Of a DNA stretch of 56,280 nt, positions 35,430 to 42,419 are shown in pieces (within the stretch, counting starts at the first letter, position 1; every line of letters starts with the position of its first letter). Source of the stretch: Desulfitibacter alkalitolerans DSM 16504 (GTDB lineage Bacteria; Bacillota; DSM-16504; Desulfitibacterales; Desulfitibacteraceae). Under the pieces are notes generated by a model, which searched no databases, was not told where the DNA came from, and saw nothing but the letters and a program-made list of their open reading frames with translations. Location: the NCBI RefSeq assembly GCF_000620305.1, contig NZ_KK211107.1, positions 14,841 to 71,120 of the forward strand, in the 5' to 3' direction. Made by a program: the position numbers and the translations under genes.

Positions 35430-35604
35430 AAGCCTCCCTGGTTACTTCTTTTGTGCTTTAGCTTAGATACTTTCCACACATACTCTAAAAGTCCTGCCTA
35501 AAAGGATATTGACAGATAGCAAACGCCAGTACGCAATAAGTTGTAATTTCTGTAAATTTAATGTAATATACTATTTAAGATAATTATAATCTAGGTAAGC
35601 ATAA
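35430..35604. other. Spacer between divergent genes
   Basis: AT-rich, 175 bases; probably contains both promoters. Nothing specific recognised. Confidence 0.35.
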
Positions 35605-35868
35605 ATGATAGAAACAACCATAAACGCACAGACCAAGACCTTTTTGTCCGAGGCTGAACTAGCCAAATTAATATCAAACAAAGTTTTTAGCAGTAAATAC
35701 ATGGTACAAATATATAATTTTTTCTCGGATGTTCCTACTCAAGATATAGATTTATTTATAACTGTGTATAAAATATCAGATAGAGTTCTAAAGGATTATT
35801 ATGAGACATATATAAAACACATCTATCCCAATTCCGAGCTGGAGGAGCTGGTTTATTATGCAGAATGA
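35605..35868 (+). CDS. Small protein, first gene of a decayed AbiEii-type pair
   Basis: 87 residues (MIETTINAQTKTFLSEAELAKL ...). No named domain recognised. The ATG of the following reading frame overlaps its last codons (ATG at 35858), the arrangement of paired antitoxin and nucleotidyltransferase-toxin genes. Because the second gene begins like an AbiEii/AbiGii nucleotidyltransferase, this one is probably the matching partner, now without a functional toxin. Confidence 0.45.
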   Translation: MIETTINAQTKTFLSEAELAKLISNKVFSSKYMVQIYNFFSDVPTQDIDLFITVYKISDRVLKDYYETYIKHIYPNSELEELVYYAE

Positions 35869-36100
35869 TTCATGAAAAAAACTCCTTACGGAAGCCTACC
35901 ATATACTTAATAGAGCTGGCATCCCAGAATCAGAGTGGACCTTTGGCGGTGGAACCGCTTTAATGATTTACTTTAAAAAAGGGCTTAGATTATTAAAATC
36001 CAGAGCCCTTTTTAAAGCATGTGATTCTTCTAACATAATTAAATTACGGCAAAGAATAAAAACATCTTTTAGGAGACGCAATCTTTCCTTCTTTCTTTAA
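35858..36100 (+). pseudogene. AbiEii-like nucleotidyltransferase remnant
   Basis: The frame from ATG 35858 reads MQNDS, then an in-frame TGA (35873-35875), then KKLLTEAYHILNRAGIP and SEWTFGGGTALMIYF. The GGGTAL motif is the start of the nucleotidyltransferase fold in AbiEii/AbiGii toxins. After it the frame runs into a terminator hairpin (35977-36012) and unrelated codons. So it has a nonsense mutation near the start (Trp TGG to TGA is plausible) and loss of most of the gene. Confidence 0.5.
35977..36012. terminator. Bidirectional terminator
   Basis: AAAAGGGCT pairs with AGCCCTTTT, with A-runs on the left and T-runs on the right. It serves the convergent rightward pair and leftward MoaD-like unit. 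Confidence 0.75.
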
Positions 36101-36154
36101 AACCTGGATTGCTTTGTCCACTTCCTTTTTATCTAAACCTGCTTTTATAAACAA
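36044..36154 (-). pseudogene. C-terminal winged-helix remnant behind moaD
   Basis: A 36-codon frame starting two codons after the MoaD-like stop reads MFIKAGLDKKEVDKAI then VLKKEGKIASPKRCFYSLP. This looks like the end of a small winged-helix regulator (recognition helix, KEGKI wing, Cys near the end). No ribosome binding site and no N-terminal half, so probably truncated. Function unknown. Confidence 0.4.
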
Positions 36155-36160
36155 GTTGTT

Positions 36161-36385
36161 TTAGCCCCCGCCAACAGGCGGGAAGAGAACTAAAGTGTCT
36201 CCTTCCTTTAAAACATCATGTAGTTCTGAAGAACTGCCATTTATCATGGCAATAGACACATCATCCGGTTTTATCTGGAGCTTGTTTGCCACATCTAAAA
36301 CCGTGGAACCCTCAGGAAACTCCATTGTTTCCACTGCAAAGCGACCTTCTCTAAAGGTAGCAAAAAGCTTAACCTTAATTTTCAC
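36161..36385 (-). CDS. MoaD/ThiS-family sulfur-carrier protein
   Basis: 74 residues with a ubiquitin-like pattern (MKIKVKLFATFREGR ... DTLVLFPPVGGG) and the essential C-terminal Gly-Gly. MoaD-type carriers donate sulfur for the molybdopterin dithiolene, needed by tungsten and molybdenum enzymes such as AOR. The GTG at 36385 has AGGGGTG at a suitable distance. It is now separated from the AOR genes by about 2.5 kb of mobile DNA. Confidence 0.8.
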   Translation of the reverse strand: MKIKVKLFATFREGRFAVETMEFPEGSTVLDVANKLQIKPDDVSIAMINGSSSELHDVLKEGDTLVLFPPVGGG

Positions 36386-36404
36386 AAACATCACCCCTTT
36401 TAAC

Positions 36405-36429
36405 AACCAGCGGGACGGTTCTTCTGGTT
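36405..36429 (+). repeat. REP-like 25-nt palindrome, intact copy
   Basis: AACCAGCGGGACGGTT followed by CTTCTGGTT, directly before the ribosome binding site of the MoaD-like gene and about 100 nt after the 3' end of the REP transposase gene. Confidence 0.8.
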
Positions 36430-36532
36430 GGTTTTTTGTGTTTTTTGTTTTCAGTTTTCATACGTCCACTAAAGCCTTTTTGCGGACTTAGTTTCAAATG
36501 TTTTTTGTAACTAGACTGTATTGTATAGCTTA

Positions 36533-37193
36533 TTATGCTTTATTTATTATATATCTACCAATTCCGGTTATTCTGGAGATTTGCCTAATAGTTATTCCAT
36601 CCATAGACTTGATTTTTCTTAGTGCTTCATTACGTTTCTTTTGATCCATATTTTTAATAGAAGTTGCTGGTACAATATTTAACATGGCCTCAATTATCAT
36701 TTCCACTTCTTTATCCGGCAGGTCTTTTTGCTCTTCATCATCTAAACATTTGTCTGTATTAGGCTCGCTCATATATGCATTAAAGCGTTCAATAGAGACT
36801 TCGTCCCTAATATCAAGCAAGTCAAAGATAAGCTCTGTATCCACAAGATCCAGAGGATAGGATTTTTCACCTAGATAGTTTTTGAAACTGCTCCACTTAT
36901 AATCATTGATACTATTAACTATTTTAGCTTTAACCGGGTTCTGATGAATGTATCGGAGTACTGTTAAAAGATACGTGTCGTCCTCGACTTCTTCGCTTTT
37001 ATAGCGATCCTGGAAAAGATGACCGACCCTACCATGCTTTCGGTTGTACCACTGGACATAGGCCACACCTATTCGTTTCATGACTCTCCCAATATTGTTT
37101 TCCCCTTCCTGCATCAACAAATGTACATGATTGCTCATCAAGCAGTATCCAAGTAGTTTGTATGGGTCAATTAACTTAACATTTTTTAGAATC
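36533..37193 (-). pseudogene. REP-associated Y1 transposase (RAYT), 3' part
   Basis: Carries the HUH motif (SNHVHLLM), the catalytic Tyr region (YVQWYNRKHGRVGHLFQDRYKSE), YIHQNPVKA, and a C-terminal helix-turn-helix (ITIRQISRITGIGR), all typical of RAYT proteins that act on REP palindromes. The gene is split by the IS at 37194-38820; its 5' end is at 38821-38941. Joining the halves at the duplicated TTAGAAT restores one frame of about 258 codons. Confidence 0.85.
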
Positions 37194-38820
37194 AGGACTT
37201 ATGCAGTTGATGGAAAATAACACCAAAGCATAATCCAAAAATATTTTCAAAATGCAACCAGATAATCCCAAAAACACTTGACAATTGCAAAATGTCCCCA
37301 TAATCGAAATGGATGGTATTATTTACCATACCCTAACGATATGGGTGATGCAAATGAAAAAATTGTGTAAACCAACTTTCAAAGAGAAGGATCACGGTCA
37401 AGGTGCCGGGATTCCAGTACTTAAGACCATCTGGGATTTGTTTGATCTTTCTTTGCTCTTTTCTCAAACAGGAATCCGTAAGCACTCCGGGGTTCCAACA
37501 TGGCTTTTGGCTTTTGCCTACATCTGTGGTCTGGTAAGTAATGCGAGCTCTGCAAACCAAAATGCTAAGTTTTCAGCGGATGCCCCTTTCTTAAAACAGC
37601 TTCTTTCCGGGCAATTAATCTCGCAGAGTGCCTTCAGCCGGTTCCTGTCTAAGCCTTTTCAGTGGCTTCAGTTCTCTATTGGTAGAATTTCTAGACTGCA
37701 GGAACGTACAGAGACCCGGTTGACCGACGGTGATATAATTGCCTTAGACGATACTAAAATTGAACATCCTTATGGTAAAAAAATCCCCTTTCTCTGTTGG
37801 CTTTTTGATAGTTCAGATAAGCGACATGTATGGTGCATTAATCTTGTATCGACTCTAGCTGTCTTAAAAAACGGCCTTGAATATCCTATGTTGTGGCGTT
37901 TCTGGGTTAAAAAAGACCAGGATAATGAAAAACAAACCAAACTCAATCTTGCTATAGAGATGTTAAAAGAGCTACGCCAATTTAACAACGCTAGACTATG
38001 GGTTGCCATGGACCGCTGGTTTTTATGCAAGAAGTTCTTAACTTGGCTTATGGATAACAATTTTGATTGGGTTACCAAGGCTAAACGCAACACAGTATTA
38101 TTTAGGAAAATCTATGACCCTGTTCTAGGTAAGGAGCGCTTTGTCAAACTTAATGCTAAACAATTACTGCAAGAGATTTATCCTAAAATTAGGGTTATTG
38201 GCAAAAACTCAGTTCTTAGTATTCCCGACATTTACATCAAAGTGCCTTATGAGACACTGACCCGCAAAGGAAAACCTATTACCAGACAACGATTTTTACT
38301 CGTTGCTGCAATTGGGGCCACCTATGAGGAACAGGTGGATGAGAAAACTGTGGTTCTTCCAGAAGAAGAATACCAGGTGGCAACCTTTAAAGGTACGTAT
38401 CTCCTGCTAAGCAATCGAGCAGATGCACCAGAAGAAGCAGCTAAGGCCTATACTAAACGATGGAAAATTGAAGTTTTTTATCGTACAGCTAAGCAGAACC
38501 TAGGATTAACTGCATGTTATGCTCAATCGGAACCAGCTCACTTCGCACATGTGGAACTATTGTTTACGGCGCAAACTCTTCTTTGTTTTGCTACTTGGGA
38601 ATGCAATAAAGAAGGCGTCGAACAAGCCCCATCCCTCTGCGAAGTGGTAAGGTACTTTTTCAACGCCGGTTGTCGGATCCACTGTCACAATCAGCTGATC
38701 CAAGTCTATTTTGACATAGCAACCGAGCGCTTTGCAAGGATTATTGATAAATTTTGGCCAAAATTTTTATCACTAAGGTTATGGAACTGGGATTATTATC
38801 CTGGAAGTGCATAACTACTG
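37194..38820 (+). mobile_element. IS4-superfamily insertion sequence (1,627 bp)
   Basis: Imperfect terminal inverted repeats: left CAGGACTTATGCAGTT, right (complement) CAGTAGTTATGCACTT. A 7-bp direct repeat TTAGAAT flanks it (37187-37193 and 38821-38827). It contains one transposase gene and sits inside the RAYT gene. The size and 7-bp duplication suit the ISPepr1-like part of IS4, which is my best guess. Confidence 0.88.
37354..38814 (+). CDS. IS4-superfamily DDE transposase
   Basis: 486 residues from the ATG at 37354 (the frame is open to 37285). First Asp is in IIALDDTKIEHPYGKK, second in LWVAMDRWFLCKKF, and the third acidic residue is in the IS4 signature YTKRWKIEVFYRTAK (Y-2-R-3-E-6-K). 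It ends 6 nt before the IS border. The full set of motifs suggests an intact transposase. The ribosome binding site is weak. Confidence 0.88.
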   Translation: MKKLCKPTFKEKDHGQGAGIPVLKTIWDLFDLSLLFSQTGIRKHSGVPTWLLAFAYICGLVSNASSANQNAKFSADAPFLKQLLSGQLISQSAFSRFLSKPFQWLQFSIGRISRLQERTETRLTDGDIIALDDTKIEHPYGKKIPFLCWLFDSSDKRHVWCINLVSTLAVLKNGLEYPMLWRFWVKKDQDNEKQTKLNLAIEMLKELRQFNNARLWVAMDRWFLCKKFLTWLMDNNFDWVTKAKRNTVLFRKIYDPVLGKERFVKLNAKQLLQEIYPKIRVIGKNSVLSIPDIYIKVPYETLTRKGKPITRQRFLLVAAIGATYEEQVDEKTVVLPEEEYQVATFKGTYLLLSNRADAPEEAAKAYTKRWKIEVFYRTAKQNLGLTACYAQSEPAHFAHVELLFTAQTLLCFATWECNKEGVEQAPSLCEVVRYFFNAGCRIHCHNQLIQVYFDIATERFARIIDKFWPKFLSLRLWNWDYYPGSA

Positions 38821-38941
38821 TTAGAATAAACAAGTACTTTCGTCGATCCTCATTATCTCGAAATATTTCCTGCCGATTTACTCCCCTTACTATAACGTGA
38901 TAAACTCCTGTGGAACTCCTGTTTCTGGCCCGTCTTGGCAT
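38821..38941 (-). pseudogene. RAYT transposase, 5' part
   Basis: Starts MPRRARNRSSTGVYHVIVRGVN with AAAGGAG before the ATG, the standard beginning of REP-associated transposases, and continues to KYLFIL where the IS enters. The remaining C-terminal part is at 36533-37193. Confidence 0.85.
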
Positions 38942-39048
38942 AACGAAACTCCTTTAATTTTTTTCCTAAATTATACCATAACAGAAGGCAGTATAAGCAA
39001 GAGATTTCAATACATGTATTTCAAACATAGTCTATTATTAAATAATTA

Positions 39049-39073
39049 GCCAGAGGAACCGTCCCCCTGGTTG
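39049..39073 (-). repeat. REP-like 25-nt palindrome, intact copy
   Basis: On the minus strand AACCAGGGGGACGGTT then CCTCTGGCT. It is upstream of the RAYT start and opposite in orientation to the copy at 36405-36429, so the transposase gene is bracketed by inverted copies. Confidence 0.8.
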
Positions 39074-39085
39074 TCCTCCTGGTTA

Positions 39086-40189
39086 CTATGGACAGTAGAC
39101 TATTCCTCTTGCCCACAGGCAGTCTCCGCAGGCTGGCGAATGGCCCATACAATCAAGCTCACTGTCTACAACCAGGTCGCACCCATCCACCAAATCACAG
39201 TCTGTACAGGAGGGATAGAGATTATACTGGACCTGATATCTAAATTTCATGTATTCAGAGGATTTCCAGATTTCCTCCAGGGGCTTTTCTTTAATATTCC
39301 CATAGGATTTTTGAAAAAGTTTCTTTTTTCTATTATATACAACTTCCTGGCAGGGATGCATCAGCCTGTAACATGGACACACCTCACCATCCCATGTAAT
39401 AACTGTTGTGTAGTTGTTTGTAAATCTGCAGGCTCTATCTGTCTTTAAGTTAGTATTTGGAAGCACAACATTTATTCCACTTGCCAGCCCAATATTTGCA
39501 GATCTACGAAAAATTGTTTCTGTATCTCTTGTAAGGCCATTTTCATAGAGTATCTCGGCAGCATTTTCCATTTCAACTGGCATCATGTGAGTTACATATA
39601 TTGTGGAGACCCCAACCTCTGCAGCAATTTTTACCACCTGTGGTAGAGTTGCTATGTTTGACTTCATGGCAACAAATTCCCATGATAATCTTGGGTAAAT
39701 GGTGTTTTTTTGCTTTTTAAGGTTGGTGAGATATTTTTGCTTTTCTAGAATAGGAGTAAGTTCTATGTGCCTTATGTCTTTAAAGCCCTGGTCCAGGCTG
39801 CTGTCAACTGAAACTATTATTTCTAAAGCCTTTTCTTTTACCAGCAGTTCTGCAATCTCTTTTTCCAGGAGGGTCCCATTTGTTGTTATGGTAAGGGGAT
39901 ACTTGCTGCTGAACAGCTTTACAATTTCAATGAATTGGGGGTGGTATGTAGGCTCACCTATCCCACCAAGCACAACCCTCTCAAGCTTTGGAAAAGCCGT
40001 TAGCTGCTCAATTATTTTTTCTATCTGCTCCATGGGCATGTATCCCAGTTCATGGCTCCACACCTGTCTGTAACACATTTTGCACTGCAAATTACAATGA
40101 TTAGTTATTTCCAAATATAGTTTTCTAATATTATTTTGAGGTTTTAATAAAACCTCAAATTCCTCACCTTGAACAAAACTATGTATCAA
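39086..40189 (-). CDS. Radical SAM maturase of a tungsten enzyme
   Basis: 367 residues. The N-terminal radical SAM cluster is CNLQCKMC (about 33-40), followed by GGIGEPTYHPQF and TTNGTLL. The C-terminal half is a SPASM-like region with many Cys (CRFTNN, CPCYRLMHPC, CTDCDLVDGCD, DCMGHSPACGDC). This matches the family described as tungsten-cofactor oxidoreductase radical SAM maturase, found next to AOR genes, as here. It is thought to help install or modify the AOR cofactor. The start is uncertain (TTG with weak AAAGG). Separated from AOR by a hairpin and a REP-like repeat. Confidence 0.8.
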   Translation of the reverse strand: MIHSFVQGEEFEVLLKPQNNIRKLYLEITNHCNLQCKMCYRQVWSHELGYMPMEQIEKIIEQLTAFPKLERVVLGGIGEPTYHPQFIEIVKLFSSKYPLTITTNGTLLEKEIAELLVKEKALEIIVSVDSSLDQGFKDIRHIELTPILEKQKYLTNLKKQKNTIYPRLSWEFVAMKSNIATLPQVVKIAAEVGVSTIYVTHMMPVEMENAAEILYENGLTRDTETIFRRSANIGLASGINVVLPNTNLKTDRACRFTNNYTTVITWDGEVCPCYRLMHPCQEVVYNRKKKLFQKSYGNIKEKPLEEIWKSSEYMKFRYQVQYNLYPSCTDCDLVDGCDLVVDSELDCMGHSPACGDCLWARGIVYCP

Positions 40190-40239
40190 CCTTTAGCACC
40201 TGCCCATCTAATTTTTAACAAGCAAAATTTTTAATGACT

Positions 40240-40264
40240 AGCCAGCAGAACCGTCCCCCTGGTT
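40240..40264 (-). repeat. REP-like 25-nt palindrome, intact copy
   Basis: Minus strand AACCAGGGGGACGGTT then CTGCTGGCT, between AOR and its radical SAM partner. Confidence 0.8.
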
Positions 40265-40276
40265 GTTTGGTTATTA

Positions 40277-40307
40277 AGAGAACTTCCCTGAACAAGGGAA
40301 GTTCTCT
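40277..40307 (-). terminator. Hairpin between AOR and the radical SAM gene
   Basis: AGAGAACTTCCCT pairs with AGGGAAGTTCTCT, 13 bp, 5-nt loop. Only a short T/A tail follows, so it may be a partial terminator or a stabiliser that leaves AOR mRNA more abundant than the maturase mRNA. Confidence 0.6.
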
Positions 40308-40336
40308 CTTGAAATAATACATTTGTTTATTTAGAC

Positions 40337-42166
40337 CTAGCTCACCTTAAATGCAGGAAGCTTCTCACCCACTAAGCCAAGCTCAGCAAGCTTCTCCTCT
40401 GTTGGCAGTCCATCCTCATCCCAGCCTCTTACCTGATAGTACTCTGGCAGCAGCTCTGATAAGCGGTGAACATGACCCTTTGAGGGCCCATCTGGAATTG
40501 GATCCTTTAATAGCCGTGATGGCAGTGTATCATCAGCCTTTGTATATCCACTTGCGAGGTTGTAAATTCTTTCCACATTCCAAATTCTATCGCCAGCAGC
40601 AAGAACATCAGCTCCAGTAAATTCTGTCCCTGTTACTGCATTTAATACGTTAGCATAGTCATCTGCACCCATTGCAAAGGAAGTAAATAAGCACAGGCCG
40701 GAAGCATCAATTGACGCAGTTAGATCCTGGAATATCTTGGCCCAGGTGGCCTTTCCTTCTAGGGCAAATCTGTCCAGCTTTTCGGGTACCCCCAGGATCT
40801 CTGGAGAAACCAGATATCCCCTGACGTGACATCCGCCCCTGTTAGCAGTGGCATATTGAAGACCATGGCCCTGAATCCCCCTTGGATCGTATGCAGGAAG
40901 CTCCAATTTCTTAACTGACATGGAAAGCTCAGGAACTCCGTAGGATTCAGCCAGCCTGTAGCTACCTAGTGCTAACTTGGCACCAATTCCTTCTCCCCAA
41001 CCCATGGCCTTGGTATAGTGAATAATAGCTTCTCCGCTGCCAAACTTTAACGCTGGTCCGCCAGCTAAATCTTCATCCTTAATATATCCCTTCTGGTATA
41101 GCTCCATGGCAGCTGCAATTGTACAGCCTGCAGAGATTGTATCTAACCCCAGCTCATTACAAACATTGTTTGCCTTGATTACTGCTTTAAGATCATCTAC
41201 ACCACAGTCAGCACCATAAGCCCAAATAGTTTCATATTCTGGGCCACCGCCCTCTTCTCCATCAACCTCACAGTATCTTCCACAAGCAATTGGGCAGCGA
41301 TAACATGGGTCTTTCTTCTTTAAATATTTTTCTGCAAGGGTTTCTCCACTAGTAAGCTCAGCAGTGGGAAAATATGCTTCCTGGAAGTTATTAGTTGGAT
41401 AAACGCCACTTTCATTAATAACATTTACTAGAACAGCTGTACCGTACGTTGGCAGTCCCTGGCCTGTAACACCATGTTCCCTGATCTTTTTGGTTACATC
41501 TTTAAGCACTTCTTTTAGCCTGTCAGAATCTGCAGCCTCAACCTTGCTGCTGCCCTTAACAACTACAGCCTTTAAATTCTTAGAGCCCATTACAGCACCC
41601 ACGCCACTCCTGCCGGCTGCTCTAAAGCGATCATTCATGACAGCAGAAATCAATGAGAGCTTTTCGCCGGCAGGCCCTATGCACATAACCTTGGCCTTTG
41701 GATCTCCAAACTCTTCTACTAAAATATCGGTTGTTTCGCTTACAATCTTACCCCAGACATTGTCTGCAGAACGAAGCTCTACCTTGTCATCATTTATGAA
41801 GATATTAGTTGGCTTGTCAGCTTTGCCTTCAACAACAAGCATATCGTATCCGGCAAACTTCAGCTCCGCTCCCCAGTAGCCGCCTGAGTTTGAGGAAGCA
41901 ATGGTGTTGTTTAGTGGTGACTTGGTCACTACCATGTACCTGCCGCTTGTAGGCACCGGCGCACCTGTAAGTGGACCTGTTACAAAGTAAATCTTATTGT
42001 CGGGACCCAAGGCATCTGCATCTGGTGCTACCTCTTCTGATAGCATCATTGCACCTAAACCACGTCCACCTAAAAACTTTTTAGCTTTAGCCAAATCAAG
42101 TTCTTCTTTTGTAATTTCACCTGTGGTCAAATTAACTCTTAAGATTTTTCCTGCATAGCCAGCCAA
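40337..42166 (-). CDS. aor: Aldehyde ferredoxin oxidoreductase (tungsten)
   Basis: 609 residues, the normal AOR length. N-terminal MAGYAGKILRVNLTTGEI and the pterin-binding blocks NSGGYWGAELKFAGYD and RAAGRSGVGAVMGSKNLKAVVV are conserved. The 4Fe-4S ligands are in CYRCPIACGRYC (about 290-301) plus a Cys in DASGLCLF. AOR oxidises aldehydes to acids with ferredoxin in the cytoplasm, or reduces acids. TTG start after GGGAGG. A sigma-54 promoter lies at 42219-42234 and an activator gene directly upstream. The radical SAM and MoaD-like genes downstream fit cofactor supply. Confidence 0.93.
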   Translation of the reverse strand: MAGYAGKILRVNLTTGEITKEELDLAKAKKFLGGRGLGAMMLSEEVAPDADALGPDNKIYFVTGPLTGAPVPTSGRYMVVTKSPLNNTIASSNSGGYWGAELKFAGYDMLVVEGKADKPTNIFINDDKVELRSADNVWGKIVSETTDILVEEFGDPKAKVMCIGPAGEKLSLISAVMNDRFRAAGRSGVGAVMGSKNLKAVVVKGSSKVEAADSDRLKEVLKDVTKKIREHGVTGQGLPTYGTAVLVNVINESGVYPTNNFQEAYFPTAELTSGETLAEKYLKKKDPCYRCPIACGRYCEVDGEEGGGPEYETIWAYGADCGVDDLKAVIKANNVCNELGLDTISAGCTIAAAMELYQKGYIKDEDLAGGPALKFGSGEAIIHYTKAMGWGEGIGAKLALGSYRLAESYGVPELSMSVKKLELPAYDPRGIQGHGLQYATANRGGCHVRGYLVSPEILGVPEKLDRFALEGKATWAKIFQDLTASIDASGLCLFTSFAMGADDYANVLNAVTGTEFTGADVLAAGDRIWNVERIYNLASGYTKADDTLPSRLLKDPIPDGPSKGHVHRLSELLPEYYQVRGWDEDGLPTEEKLAELGLVGEKLPAFKVS

Positions 42167-42218
42167 TTCAAATACCTCCCTTAAATTTTATAATATTGAT
42201 TACTGGTTAATATTTACT

Positions 42219-42234
42219 TGCAAATATCATGCCA
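42219..42234 (-). promoter_or_regulatory. Sigma-54 (-24/-12) promoter of aor
   Basis: On the minus strand TGGCATGATATTTGCA: the GG and GC elements are exactly 12 bp apart, and only one base departs from TGGCAC-N5-TTGCA. Transcription would begin near 42207, about 40 nt before the AOR start. Confidence 0.8.
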
Positions 42235-42252
42235 TGACAAAAATCTGTCTTT

Positions 42253-42270
42253 GCAGCCAGACATGGAGGT
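42253..42270. promoter_or_regulatory. Candidate enhancer site for the sigma-54 activator
   Basis: TGTCT, 8-nt spacer, AGACA: a short inverted repeat about 20 nt upstream of the -24 element. This is closer than most enhancer sites, so confidence is low. Confidence 0.35.
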
Positions 42271-42329
42271 CATCAGACTAAGGCTTAAAAGCCATGCTAT
42301 CAGGAATTGGGATATGTGGTAATAAAAAT

Positions 42330-42364
42330 AAACCCTATTGCCATATATTACCATAGCAGGGTTT
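42330..42364 (-). terminator. Terminator of the sigma-54 activator gene
   Basis: Minus-strand AAACCCTGCTAT pairs with ATAGGGTTT around a 14-nt loop and is followed by ATTTTTATT. It isolates the activator gene from the aor promoter. Confidence 0.7.
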
Positions 42365-42419
42365 ATCTAAAAGAGCATACATTTGTCTCGTTATGGAACA
42401 CCATCCAGCCTTAAAGGTG

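Noticed and set aside
37285-37353. N-terminal extension of the IS4 transposase (MQNVPIIEMDG ...)
   Set aside because: TTG start without ribosome binding site; the ATG at 37354 is the more probable start, though not certain.
42219-42270. Sigma-A promoter for aor
   Set aside because: No convincing -35/-10 pair was found in the interval, while the -24/-12 match is nearly perfect and an activator gene is adjacent.
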